A stretch of DNA of 64,000 bases from assembly GCA_030268105.1 (NCBI GenBank), contig BSDZ01000011.1, forward strand, positions 1,302,001 through 1,366,000, read 5' to 3'. Both the position numbers and the translations under genes were made by a program. The stretch comes from Volvox africanus. Lineage: Eukaryota > Chlorophyta > Chlorophyceae > Chlamydomonadales > Volvocaceae. Below the pieces are notes generated by a model. It worked only from the letters and a program-made list of their open reading frames with translations, was not told the DNA's origin and made no database searches. Shown here piece by piece: positions 1 through 12,489 of this stretch. Positions within the stretch are counted from its first letter, which is position 1, and each line of letters starts with the position of its first letter.

Positions 1-87
1 GTATCTGGGAGAGCCATACGAATAGTCCTGCCAAAGGCGCAATTGTAAAGGCCTGATACACACATAGCTTCGCCCATCCCATCTAAC

Positions 88-3000
88 CTGGTAGATGCTG
101 AGTTGCTCGGCCACTTCGGGGCCAGGTTGCCGCGCCAGGATATTCTTCAGCTCCATGTACAGCTTCTCTTTCTCCTGCACGGCACATGGGCACACCAATC
201 GAATTTGTGTGGGCCGCACGTAATATCTAGAAACCAAACTTCTTTGTCACCCCATGCGATCCCCCCATCCATTATCTGACGCGATCGCGATTGAACAACG
301 TATAGATCTGTCCATCGCTGCTCGTGGCCAATCTCCCAGCATCTCCACCTCCCACGAGTGCACCGCACAGCTGCACAAGCTGCTGCATTCAGCAAGCAAG
401 CACAACCGCTCCGCACCTGGATGAGCAAGTCCTTCTCCACCACCTCTTCTGTTTTGGCAATCAGGCGCTTCTGGAGTGTCTGAATCTTCTGGATCATCTC
501 ATATGTGCCCGGATCTGAGCCCTCTAGCTTGCGCCACCGGTGCACGTTGAGCGGGTTCTCTAACTCCTCGCTCAGAGCCTTGACCTTTGTACGCTCCTGC
601 AATAGCTCACGGCCAAGCTGGTGCACCTCGCGCTTCAGCACGTCAATGTTTGCGACGGACGACTTCAGGATGTGCAACTCGCGCTTGAGGTCGGCTAGCT
701 TGACCTTCAACACGCGGATTTCGTTGAGCCGGTCGCGGTACTGGATCTGGCCCTTTGATAGTGTAGACTGCTGGATCTTGATCTTCTCGTAAAGCAGCGC
801 CAGCTCGTCGTTGCGGCGCACCAGCTGTGTACCAAGGATGTCGCGCTCGTTGACCACGATGTCGTATTCCTTCTTCTGGCGAATGCGCTCTTGGTCAGCC
901 TCGTTAATAATGTGGTTCAGCTTGTCAATTTCTGCCTTTTGGGAACCGATGGCAGCGTCCGCCTCTTTAATCTGCGCCTTGGATTTGTCCAGCTCCGCTC
1001 GCAGCAGATCTTTCTCCTTTATCACCTGCGGTTACGGATCGGTTTGGTACGCTGAGGATGGGAAATTTGCAGAACGGTGGCGGGGAATGCATGCGGCTGG
1101 ATGCGAGGGGTGGGCCAGAGGCTTAATTTTGTAAACCAATCCAACACAAGAACCACAATAACACGGTTGCATGAAGGTCTTCCCCCTGTTTCCCAGACCA
1201 ACGGCAGAACCCGGCATTTACCCGAAGCCCGCTATAAAGATCTTCCCCAACCAACCCCCACCTTTTGGTGGTCAAAATGCTCCTTCAGGAGGTACAGGTC
1301 CTTGCCCGTAATCTCCTCCTTGAGCTGCTCTATCTGGTGCTGCATGATCTTAAACTTTCGCTTCATCTCCTGGATCTCGTCCTGTGCTTCAATCAGGTTC
1401 TTGCTGTACAGGTTACGGTCCGCGCGCACGGCCTCGTACAGGTTCTGCTGCTGCTTAAGTTTGGCCTCGCCCTCCATAATTCGTTTTTGCAGATCGATGA
1501 TTGCCATCTCGCGCAGCTTCACCTCCTCCAGGGCCTACAGGGATAACGGGGAGCGAGATAGAGGAAGCGGGACATCATAACTGAGCGGACAGCCAACAGG
1601 AGCCATGCAACGGACAGGATACCTCTACCATGAAAGCCGTGTGAAAGGAATAGCCCAGCCCCTTGCAACGCAGGAACGGTGCTTCGTCCTCAGGCCAACC
1701 ATGTATTGAACGCGTGCGGAAGTCTCTCCACACACCACAAGTACGCGGTAAATGGGTGGGAGTGATTGGCTCTTCCTCCCTCTTCTTCTGGGCTACTTGT
1801 TCAGGCCTGACTGCATGGTTGTCGGGAGGCTACCTCAATGCACAATGCAACGATGGCCACCCAATTGACCACACACCTGCATGTACTTGGCGGATGCCTC
1901 GCTGGCCTCAATGCTATACTTTTCGCGCTCCTTCTCCAGTTGGTAAATCAGCTTGGACTGCTTCTGGGCCTCCGTCTTGTATCCCTGGATCTCCTGCTCC
2001 AGGTTGCGCTTGGTGTTCTCGTTGATCTTGATGAGATCAATCTGCTTCTGGGTTGCGTTCTCGGCCTGCCGGTTCAAGGGATCGCCGAGCAAGCAGACAG
2101 CACAATGAGATTGGGGTCCCGCACAGAGACCACCAGCCCGCGGGCGAGTTTCAGGGCTAAACATCCAGTTACGACGAGCCAGGCAGCATAAGCGTCATTA
2201 GCCCATACCCAAGAATGCAACAGAGATACAGATGTACAACAGATGCACAACGAACCAGATGTCCACATCGTATTACTGCCTGCTCTCCATTAGTACACAC
2301 AGACACACACAAAACACGGTCTGTTTCCGTTCTTCTCAAGGGCCTGCTGTGTGCATTCCCCTTCAACAGGGAAAGGGCTCGCCACTCAGGGAACTGTCGG
2401 GACAGCTCCCCTCCGGCCCAGCAATCTGCCTCAAGGATAGCCTATGTACATATAATCTTCCTGTTCTTTATCTAAGTTCCGATAAATGTGGCATGTAACC
2501 GAAGCCGAAGCCATTCGGGCCCCAGGTGCCGGTGTTGATCTACCGGGCTGACTGCGAACGTGGAGGCATGGGTGATTGTCTGCAGTGCGCATGGCTGCCA
2601 CGAAGTAGCCGACGAAGCATTGGGGTCGCAAAGACGAGGAATGTCCCTGGGCAACTAACGTGTGTACCCCCATTATCGTTCTCTCGCTGGGGCTTCCCTA
2701 ATCAATACGGGACATGGCTACATCAAGCACCATTTAAGGTAAATCTGTGCCCGATACCCGCTAGAAGCCGTGCCCTGGTGCTTTTGCCTCACTGAAGACT
2801 TCGACAAAACCGGAAGTCCATGAACATAACTCTAACTTTAACTGCGTGGGGCAGACCCGCTTCTGCTTCCCAAACGTGTGTCCCTGCTTAGAAAGCACCC
2901 GTGATCACCCTCCGTTGATGGATTTAAGTTTGGACTCCCTATTCAACTGGCGCGGCCGGGTGACCTCACAGCTTGCTGGTCCTTCCACCAATCCAGATTC

Positions 3001-5023
3001 CCCTGCTTTGCTGGACGTCCTGTGCTCCTGCCCATTGCTCCTGCCAGCAAGGCCTAACCTAGTCCCGCTGACTCCAAGCTTTCGTCAGTGGCGCATTCCA
3101 AGCCTTCACGTCCCACATGCTGCTAGCACTGCGCGCGGCAATCACTTGGTACGCGCACATGCCATGTGCGACCCTATGACTAAAGCCCCTTTTCCCTGGA
3201 CATACTTGCGAGCGCAGCTTCGTGAGCACGTCCCGCTCGCGCATCAGCTCCTCCAGCTTCTTCTTTTCTGTGTCCACCTCCTTCTGCTTGGTCTCCAAGT
3301 CGCGCTCCAGCTGCGTCAGCTCCCCACGCAGCTGATCACGCTCGCGCTCTACCTCGGCCCGCTGCTCCTCCAGCTGCTTAGTCTTCTTTAGCGTCTGCTC
3401 GCGTAGCTTATTAACACGTGACGCCTCCTGCTTGATCGCCGCAATTTCCTCCTCCTTCACCTTAAGCTCCACCTGCTTTGCCGAATTCTCCGCCAGCAGC
3501 TGCGTGTTGGTGTGGATCTGCTCCTCAAGGTCATGGTGCAACTTCTGCATCTTCTCATTTAGTAAGTTGTACTCCTTCTGCACCTTCTCCGTCGCCAGCT
3601 TGGCCTCCCGCAACATCTGTTCCAGCTTAGCCACCTGCTCCTCGGTGGAGGTCACTTGCAACTGTTTCTGCTTAATCTCCGACGAACGCACCTCCAGTTG
3701 CTGGCGCAGCTCTTTCATCTCCTTCTCCATGCGCTCCTTTTTGCGGATCTCACGCTCCGCCTCGGCCTTCTTCTCCGCCACCGCATCCTTGAGCTGCTGG
3801 ATGTCCATCTCCAACTGCAGCTTCTCCGCCTCCGAGCCACGAAGCTTTTCCTGAGTCTCCATCAACTCGGAGCGCAGCGCCATGATCTGGTCCACCTGCG
3901 CGTCCCGCTCGCGGACCAGCTCCTCCTTCTGCTTAAGCAGCTCGTTGAGCGTTGTTTCCTCGCCGATAGCCAGCCCAGCGCCCTGCTCCACAAGGCGCGT
4001 GAGGTTGGCAATCTCGATCTTGAGCTGCTGGATGGTTTCCTTTGCCTTTGCCTCCTTCTCGTGGCTGGCGTCAACCATTTTCCATGCCTTCTCGATCTCC
4101 TTCTTGAGAGCAGTGATAGTCTGCTGGTCCTCCTCATTGAGCTTGAGCGCCGTCTGGACCTTTGCAGCATTTGCCACAATCTCAGCGTTCAGCTCGCGGC
4201 ATTTTTTAATCAGGCGTTTCTCACTCTCTGCAATTAACCAAGGTTGGAGAGAAGAGGTAGCATGGGGCACCACGGGGCGTGGCAGAGTAAGTACGAGGCA
4301 GTGCCGGGTTTGAGGTATGGATAGGGATTTGCCTGTGCGTGAAGTGCTTAGCCACGCGTTGTGCGTTCGGTGGCATTGAGTACTATTATTGACCCCAGTA
4401 AGCGTATGTTGGACAATGTAATCAGTGAAACGGATGGCTGCTTCGTGCTGATGACTTCAAACAACGATACCATGAAACTACAACGATACATACGATACAT
4501 ACAACGATACCATACACACGCCAACACACGCCCTTATTGTTTTGTTCAAGCCATCTTCCCGTGCGCCCGCAACACCATTACATGCAAACGTAGCCTACTT
4601 GAGCAGTCATCAGAGAAAGAGAGCCACAGAATACGTCGCGCGATTTGCGTTCCCATATCCAGGCAACCCGCGGGGTTTGGAGCTTACCGTGAGACTTCTT
4701 AAGGGCCCTGTGAAGCTTTTCATATTCAATGCGAAAGCGTTCGAGGCTCTTGTCACCGACAAGTTCTTGGAGCACCTGGCGGAGCGAGGCGGACACCCAA
4801 TGCCAAGAAAATTGGTAACAGATCCTGGAAGTCCAAACTACAGTTATGATACCATAAAGATGCACAAAAATAAACCAAGCAGCTGTTGATAGGCCCGGAT
4901 GGTAAGCAGGGCGTCCGCGAGAACTTAGTAGCGGCCCACCTCCTGGAAATCACGCTCCAGCGCCTCATACGCTCTATTTTCCAACTCTTCGCTGGGCTTC
5001 ACGGGTCCACCGTCCTCCGCCAT
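88..5023 (-). CDS. CFAP58: Cilia- and flagella-associated protein 58 (partial, C-terminus off window)
   Basis: Long coiled-coil axonemal protein. I assembled seven exons on the minus strand: 4940-5023, 4688-4775, 3206-4227, 1877-2065, 1262-1534, 417-1025 and 88-174. All introns are GT-AG with compatible phases, giving 784 codons from ATG 5023. The start reads MAEDGGPVKPSEELENRAYE. The product is charged heptad-rich coiled coil almost throughout. Segments such as GDKSLERFRIEYEKLH, KLKQQQNLYEAVR and NPLNVHRWRKLEGSDP align without gaps to my recollection of animal CFAP58/CCDC147, including across every exon junction. Animal CFAP58 is about 870 residues, so roughly the last 90 should lie before position 1. 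The sequence at 1-87 is intron. The largest intron is 2066-3205. Known family role: flagellar assembly and motility. The gene implies a flagellated organism. The match to the family is strong; function here is inferred from homology. Confidence 0.93.
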
Positions 5024-5436
5024 CTTGGGCTTCGGATTGGGGACTTTTCTACGAAAAAGCTTGCATCGACCGGCTCACTAGTGTCCGTAATAAGTTACCA
5101 AATTGACCCCACTTAGAAAATAACATAAAGGTGCCTGATGCCTTTGAGTTTAACAGTTAGCCTTGAAGGACGATAAACAATAAGCTTCTCGGCGATGTCG
5201 TACCGGGGCATCCAACTCCCCGAATCAACCGTCTTTTCGTGCTGCCATCTTGGTAATGTACTTATAAGAATTTGTCATTCTTATGAATGTGCTCCTGTCG
5301 TCGCACTTGCATTTTACGTACCATTTGCGCCTAACCCAAATGTCCAGCTCATTAAAAATGACAGCAGCCCATAGTAGGTGGGACTAGATACGCAAAAAGA
5401 TTTAATTCCAACATATACTCGCGGTATTGCTCACAG
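5024..5436. promoter_or_regulatory. Bidirectional intergenic region between CFAP58 and the AtpI-like gene
   Basis: These 413 bp separate two head-to-head start codons (ATG 5023 minus, ATG 5437 plus), so both promoters and 5' UTRs must lie here unless a gene has an unseen upstream exon. I see no unambiguous TATA box or repeat. The assignment is positional only. Confidence 0.4.
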
Positions 5437-8138
5437 ATGCGTTTGTCTGTACCGAATTGCGCAGGACTTCGTGTCTCCCGTCCACCTCGGGACGACAACC
5501 AAGCCATGCGGTAACTTCTGTATGCCAAGCACGGATGGCTGCCCAGCGTAGCCGCCGCCTCAGGTGAAAACTGTGCGCAGCCGGTCTGTGGTCGGTCCCC
5601 TTACCCCTAGCGTTCAGGATTTAAAGCTATCCACAGGTCAGTTGCCCGTGATGACTACATTCCAGCTCGTCGACCGGATGAGGAATATATGAAGGTAAGG
5701 TTCAGCTTGCTTGCACGCGTCGTTAACATCCGTCACGCTGCGAATTGTGCTTTTAGACGAGTTATCTGTGCATAGATCAATGCCGGAAATCACTTTATCC
5801 TAACATGTATGTCGTCGCTTATCGTGTTAAGTTGCAAAACATCAGCCTTAAGCGTGCAACCAGTTGCACCAAGGGGCGGGGCACCATCTTGCTATAGCTT
5901 AGGCAGCCAGGTGTTGCACAAGTATTTACAATGAAGGATTGCGTCAGTACCCTCTAGCAATCCGACCGGAACAAAAGATAGCTATCTGCCATTCGCGCCT
6001 AGTGTCTACAGCTGCTTACATTCGTGGGGTTGCAGGAGTACCAGGGCCTAAAGGATCAGCTCCAAGACAACACACGGAAGTGCGGGGCCGTGGTGGCGGC
6101 TTACCTTTTGGTGACCATAGACGGCCAGGTGGGTTGTGCTGATTGCGTGCCTCCCATGCATGGTTTAGCAAAAGCGAAACCCTCTCACTGAATCAGACTC
6201 CTTTACCAATACATCTTTTACGTTCCCTGTTCACACGATACAACTCGCACTAAATGGGGGTAGTAACTGTCTGCCTTCGTAAGATTTTATTTATACAAGG
6301 TAACATGACGTCCATGTCCGCAGTCATTGCAACTTCGTCGTATGTGGTGTATAAGCACCTTCCCACGTGCATGTTGCTCCCTGCATTTGGATACCAGCCC
6401 ATGCCCTGTAGCCCTGCACGAAATGACCCCTGTGCCCCTGTACGCCCTTGAGCTCTCACTTAGGCAGCCCTGTGCGCTCTTCTGGGCAGCGCCGCCAGCT
6501 ACGGCTACCTATCCTGGTTGTTCCGCGATGTGGATAGCTATACGGGGTCCACTGTTGTGCCAATGATGGAGGCGGACAAGGTACGGGTGGGGTATTCAAT
6601 TCATACACGGCGACATCGCAGCGTGTGCAGGTCTGAAACGGGCATTGGGACATGGCTTAGCGCTCACCAAGCATCGGAGTTCTCTCCTTCGATCCTTAAT
6701 ACTGACGGGGCAGCATGTTCCATAGTGCGTCCTGCACCACTGCTCTCGGAGCCTCCTCCTGGGAGCAGGCTGTGTTGAACCCCCTCTGGCGGAGCGACGC
6801 CATGCCGCTTGCAGAGGCACGGCTCAGCACGTCGAGGAGCTGATGAATCAAATTGAGATGGCTCTCGCGGATCTGGAAGCCGAATTCCAACGAGTGGTGG
6901 CGAAAGACCATCTCGGCCTTCCATAGGGAAGATTTAGCTCAGCGCTGTTATCAAACGATAGTCGGGAACTCGCAATGGGCAGGCTGGGATTATGGGGACG
7001 GACTGGGCATCGGTTAACGATTGTAGCGGCGCTACTACTGATGCACATAGCTCCAATGCCGTAAATTAATATCATGCTTCTTCCCAATCATGCATTAGGC
7101 AAAGTCCTGAACGAGACGGGTTGTATGAACGAGCACCAGTAGCCATTCGCCGGTCGCCGGTCGCCAGTCTTCGTTTCCTCTAATGGCTTCCTGGCGTGTA
7201 CGCATTCTCACCTTCTATTTGTTCATACTCCGAACAACCCGGTGTGACTGGCTGCTAGATCGAGAACACGCTACTCCGTCGGGCGGCCAAGGTGGGCTGT
7301 GCGTACCGGCAGGCACTTCAGCCCCGGCTGCTAGTACCCGTGTCGCTGGCGGGCTTGTCGGCAGCCTATAACCAGATCGCTGGGCCGGACGGTGCACTGG
7401 ACCTTCTGCACCAGGGCTGCCTGCTGGGCGGCTTCCTATCATACAAGCTGGCACTCCTGATTAAGCTGGTGGACGAGTTGACGCCCAAGGTGGGTCCAGA
7501 GCATTGAACGTACGGAGACAATGACGGACGCACGAACGAACGTGGGTTGGCTGATAGTTGAAAACCTAACGGCCTAAGGGATCTGCAAGGCGTGGATAAC
7601 TTGGGTTCTCGGTTTTGGGGACTCCTGGTGGAGGCCACGCGCACCAGCATACATGCGCGTAAGGATGGAGGATACAGGGACGTTGGGAGACTGGCGCACT
7701 TGACGGTTACGGATAGGCAACCAACGGGGAAGAGCGGCCAAACAGCGATGGCTGGATTATGGAGAGGTCATTACTGCAACCACAGTGCCCGGTACCCGAT
7801 CCCCAGCTTATCCTCCGGAGTCCCGCACACATGCGTACTTACAGGCTGCAAATCCTTGACCCGTTCCACATCTTTTCAAACTTCAGACCTACGTGGACAC
7901 CACTGACACAAGGCCACGGGTGGAGCCGATTGAAGATGAGCTGGATATGTTCGGTCGGCCAAAGCGCCGCACACTGCGGATGCCCACAGAGGTCCTGCCG
8001 GAGGGTGTGGACGCAGACAAGGTCCCATTGGCGGGCCTCATATTGGCAGCGGATGGCGATGGTGCGACGTCAGGGACGGAGGCAGGCATGTCGAAACCAC
8101 CTGGCCCATCCCCGGCAGCAACAGAGTTACAGCGGTAA
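5437..8138 (+). CDS. AtpI/CGL160-like thylakoid membrane protein
   Basis: Six phase-compatible exons (5437-5510, 5637-5694, 6036-6128, 6464-6580, 7259-7489, 7887-8138) give 274 residues ending in TAA. The first about 25 residues (MRLSVPNCAGLRVSRPPR...) are basic and hydroxylated, like an algal chloroplast transit peptide. Four hydrophobic segments follow: around GAVVAAYLLVTI, LCALLGSAASYGYLSWLF, QPRLLVPVSLAGLSAAYN and GCLLGGFLSYKLALLIKL. The layout and the QPRLLVPV motif match the C-terminal domain of CGL160, the AtpI-related factor that helps assemble the chloroplast ATP synthase rotor ring. The tail (from 7887) is hydrophilic and acidic, then Gly/Ala-rich. An alternative first exon at 5535-5563 (MAAQRSRRL) is also in phase. 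Family placement is from memory of motifs; a generic four-helix thylakoid protein is the alternative. Confidence 0.6.
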
Positions 8139-8433
8139 TCACAACGCTGAGGGCGAATGAAAATATATCGGACTGGAATGTGGGGATGTCGGGGGGAGTT
8201 ATGAACGGGCGGGGTTGGAAGGCAGGAATTAACCCCAGTTGGAACTTGCCGACTAGATTGCACATCATCAGCGATCTTGCTTGTGATATTGGTGTGATGA
8301 TAGTGCCCTTTCCTCGACTCCTGTTCTGCCACAGTTCGTGGTGCAGGCTGCCCCGTGCCTAGGGTCATAGTTGAGAGTGTCGATACTGGATGCTGCTGGC
8401 TGTCGCTTAGCTTTGGCTTTGAGCTGTGGACGT

Positions 8434-8438
8434 TGTAA
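8434..8438 (+). terminator. Candidate poly(A) signal TGTAA
   Basis: TGTAA, the usual volvocine green-algal polyadenylation signal, occurs 296 bp after the stop codon of the AtpI-like gene. A second copy lies near 8668. The choice between them is uncertain. Confidence 0.35.
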
Positions 8439-9017
8439 ACTCGAACGAGTGCGAGTAGTTAGTTTTGATCCAAGCGGGAAACGCTTGCTAGTCCTTTGCT
8501 AGCTTGTTCCCGGCGGTGAAATGACGGCGGAGGACCTAGGAAGACGTGGGAGGTATGAGAATCGTCCTGCGCAATGACAGGTGCCCAGCGCGTCATGTGA
8601 TTCTTAGTGTCTGTTCGTCTCGCGCAATTTGCAACATTTGGGATGGTCTCGGGGATTCACCGGAAGCTGTAAACGAATATATTAAACACAGAGCTGAAGA
8701 TGCCTGAAGAATGTCGGTCCTGTTTGTGCTTCACTGTGTTCAATGAAAATAGAAATCCCACGTTGCATTTAGCTCGTAGCACGTAGCACGCGTATGTGAT
8801 TAGTAATCATTTGACTTTGCAACAAAAGGCAGGAAGTTACGGGCCACGCCAGGCCTTTGCCCCACGACAATAGGTGGTCGGCAAACCAGGTCCATATGCT
8901 GTTTGGTGGTGTGACCCTCCCCGCCGCATATTACAACCCGTTAAAGTGAGGACCAAGAGCGAAGGGGGAACGGCTTCTTGGAAGGTTCATAGGATTGCTT
9001 ACGATGCCGTAGCATCG

Positions 9018-9069
9018 ATGATTAGGCGACAACATTTGCTAACCATGATTAGGCCACAACATTTGCTAA
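9018..9069. repeat. Two 25-bp tandem direct repeats
   Basis: Positions 9018-9042 and 9045-9069 differ at one base (GGCGAC versus GGCCAC) and are separated by two bases. No gene is associated. Confidence 0.8.
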
Positions 9070-10998
9070 GGTGAGTTCCGAGCAGCGGAGGGGATGTTTG
9101 GGGCGTCGGGGAGAATGAGTGAAAGGTGATGGGTAAGAATTGGGCAAGCACCAGGATAATGTGCCAGTACCCACTCACTTGCACTATGTATGCATATCTC
9201 CAGAATTTGTTCGTACATACGCACACGACTCCCCTTGGCCCCCTTCCCACCCATATTCCGTAAATTCGTTTTGCTGCTATCGTGACCGAGTCCATTTTTC
9301 ATTGATTCTATTTATACTTCGAAACCGCCCGTTGCGATCAGTTTAAGCTCCGAACTTTCACAAAAATCTATCTCTCCGCATGTATAATATCGGCACAAGG
9401 ACTTCCAGGGTTTTCAAGAATAATTTTTAGAGTCATGCGATGCGCAACGACGAGATGTATCTCTGGATTTTCACGTACCCAATTTCCTAAAAGCATGGGT
9501 CATCGCCAGGATTGCAGCATTGGAATTACATGCCACAGTAACAATTATTGTAAGAGTATTTGTGGTTATTGCTTGCTTTGATGCATCAAGTACTGCAAGG
9601 TCATAAGTACTGCCTTTTGCCGGGAGCTTTTCCACAGGCGTGTCATCTTCCATGCCGCGCCTGTGCCTATCACGTGTCAGCTTCTTTGGATTTGTAAACA
9701 ATTTTAGAAGCGTGACGTGTCCAGGCTGCAACTGGTCCCAGGTTGGTTCAAACGCCAACCGACAAATGCACAATCCACAAGCCCTCTCGGCGTCAGTACG
9801 GCAAGGTCCGATGCCAGCAGAAACACGCCCACTGTAGTGTATCGTACCGTAGCGTATCTGGCTATATGTTACAAGTGCACTTTTTGTGCAACTGCAGCTC
9901 ATCAAGACTGCCTGCCTCCTCGTGCCCGAAGCCAGGAAATTTCAATGCTATGAGCGAAGAAAACCATCTACAGCCTTGCCTTCGAAGGCTAAACCGTAAC
10001 AAAGGGACCCGGCCGTCCCCAGCCGTGGCTGCCAGCCCAAAGCCTGCGTTCAGGGCTCCAAGCCTAAAGCCCCCTGGCACTGCATACGTCCAATGCTTGC
10101 ATGGGCCCGATTCCCTGAACCCTGTTTTGGATACAAAGCTTGTAGACCAGGATTGGGCGTCCATACCATCGGCCACCCGAATGGAGACCGACTCCAGTCT
10201 CCGTAACCCATGGGTCCTTCTGACATGCACGTTGGCGGTCTGTATCAATCACTTGACCGCCAGGGTTCGCGACATTGTTGGCATGGGATGGTAGAACACA
10301 AGCTCAATAACGCGTGAGGATTTTGTCCGTATCTGCCCGTATCGAATTCAAATTTGCCCCTGTCAGGAAATGCCGATGCAGCCGCAGGTAACGTGTTGTG
10401 TCATGACACGTCGTTGCCCCAACTGAGGGGATCGAGGGGACGCAACGGTGGGCTTAGGGCGTGGTCCCAAACCATTATAAAGTTTGGCGCATTTTTGTGG
10501 CAAGTTGCACACGTTTTATATTACTTAAAAGAATCGTACGGTTTGTCCAGCTCGGCTTGGCCAAAGATTGAGAATGTACGGTAGCCTTGCTTTGAAACCG
10601 TAGGGAAAGGCCATTCCGTTGGCCGGGGGATCCCAAAAGACTTCTCTGGATACTTTTCGTATCCATCATGGACAAAATCATCTACAAACACAGTCAGGCC
10701 CAGGAAACGCAAAGAGACACGCGCAGGTTTTGGGGTCAGTGTACGCCTGCATGCTTGCTTTCTATGTTAGGTTACCCACTAGGTCCGTCTGCCGGTCACT
10801 AACATGCGGAATATCCCAGTTCATATCAAGGCAGGCGCAAAAAGCAGCTTGCGGCAGGCACTTCAGGGCCAGCAGACCGCAGGGTCCCCAATAATATGGA
10901 TCACATATGGTATCAGGGGATGACATGCCATGACCTGAAATATAAATTTTCCCGCCATATAAAAGGCTTCATAAAGTAATGCTGTTGCTTTTACATGA

Positions 10999-11043
10999 GC
11001 TTCTGCGCCATGCATGCTGTAACAGCGTGAATGGCGCAGAAGC
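10999..11043. repeat. Inverted repeat / hairpin, 13-bp perfect stem
   Basis: GCTTCTGCGCCAT (10999-11011) is exactly complementary to ATGGCGCAGAAGC (11031-11043). The loop holds a second short stem, GCTG-TAA-CAGC. TATA-like sequences (10941-10947 and CATATAAAAGG at 10956-10966) lie just upstream. It may be a small structured RNA or a chance inverted repeat in AT-rich DNA. Confidence 0.6.
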
Positions 11044-12445
11044 GCCAGAACGAGCGAAACTGAGTCGTCCGACTATGGCAATTTGTCACAAATAATATAA
11101 TTACATTATAATAGATTAATTACAATAGATCAAATGCATAGAACTTGAACAAGTCGCACGGAACTACTTGCATGCGAGCGCTCGTACAACGTTGTCGGTT
11201 GTAGTTGTTGTCTCACACATGATCTATAGCCGTCTGCACTACCTATCTATGAACGTATGCGTGCATAGGATGTTTCCCTTGGGATGGCTCTACATGGAAA
11301 AATGATTTAGTTTATCAATAGAGCTTGTGAGATGTGATCGCTGTGCGGAACTCCGTTCTGAGACTTGTCAAACTGAACACCCCGGAGGCTGCCAAATCAA
11401 CCAAAGACCAGGCCATGTCCATCTGCCTGCACATTCAGGCCCATTTATACGGGCAAAATAAATTAATATGTCAGCAGACATTGACGGGCCGTCTGTCCTG
11501 CTCGCTGGTATCAGCGCCAAGGTTATCAGTAAACGTGAGGATGCAACATACACAGGAAATATTAAAATTTGACTGTAAAGAAAAAGGAAAGCATTACCAT
11601 GATATATGACAACTCCTTATCGCCCTTGTTTGTTTCAGCTTAGAGAAGGCCGTAAGAGGCAGTTGTACGACCGCTGTATACACTGACGTGCTCTGGGTAG
11701 TGTATGGTACCCAAATTTTGCATCCAGTCTACGGGTTTATACTTTTATTTTGAGATTTGTGCCTGTGGGCCCTTTGAGTTATGACGCACAGATATATACC
11801 AAGACATCGTCGAAGCGTGACGAAGTTCAGTTGCTCGATGGCATACTGACCAATTCAACGAGCCACGTTGGATTTTCATTGAAAACCCAAAGCCCATCCA
11901 CATCATGAGGGGCGTCATCTTGTGTTCTACCTTTTCGTTGCAAGGGCTGGCATTGCACTAGCAAGGAAAGTTTTGTTTAATTAACGATTAAGATATGTCG
12001 AAAATGTATGTATGTAATTAATGATGCCCTTTTCAATGCATCAATGTAATTGTGTGCGCACTGGGACACAATTTCTGTCTGATTCAGTACAGCATTCCCG
12101 TATCTTAAAATGTGCCGTTGCGAATGAGGTGCAGTTGAAGCTGAGGCTTTGGGGGACGTGCCTTTTGCTTGTCCCGAAATATGTGTATGATTGTTGTTCG
12201 TGCAATCGTGCTCATCCCCTGCAGCATCTTTGTACTTCATGGTACCCCGGTATCTTCCGTCTATCGTAGTCACAGTCATGTTACGCCCCACCGGCCATCC
12301 CTATCCGTCCGCCCATCCCTCTTCCGGGCCCCAGGCACGTGCCCTCGGTCTGCATCACACGCTCCTTGCAAGCCTCCCCAGCAATGGGACTGTCGTCCAC
12401 GACTGTGCATCGTATGTGCAGCAGGTCAGCTGTCCAAAACGTGAC

Positions 12446-12487
12446 CTGGTATACCTGAGGTATCTGAGGTACCTGAGGTATACCTGC
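12446..12487. repeat. Minisatellite of 9-bp units (CCTGAGGTA type)
   Basis: Four to five imperfect units built on C/TCTGAGGTA with flanking GTATACC. The array is close to its own reverse complement, so it can also fold. It lies just before the kinase-like coding sequence, probably in an intron or 5' flank. Confidence 0.6.
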
Positions 12488-12489
12488 TG

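Larger units (their letters stand above)
8439..12489. other. Intergenic region without a supported gene
   Basis: About 4 kb, AT-richer than the exons. Open frames exist on both strands (for example 9743-10294 plus, 9471-9905 minus) but none shows a recognisable domain, exon-like codon bias or consistent splice structure. The region contains a short direct repeat (9018-9069), a long hairpin (10999-11043) preceded by TATA-like sequence, and a 9-bp-unit minisatellite (12446-12487). An upstream exon of the kinase-like gene may lie around 12190-12430, where a frame encodes SNGTVVHDCASYVQQ before a GT, but its phase does not join cleanly to 12490. Confidence 0.5.

Noticed and set aside
9743..10294. 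183-codon plus-strand frame and overlapping minus-strand frame 9471-9905
   Set aside because: Neither shows domain motifs, exon-like bias or splice continuity.
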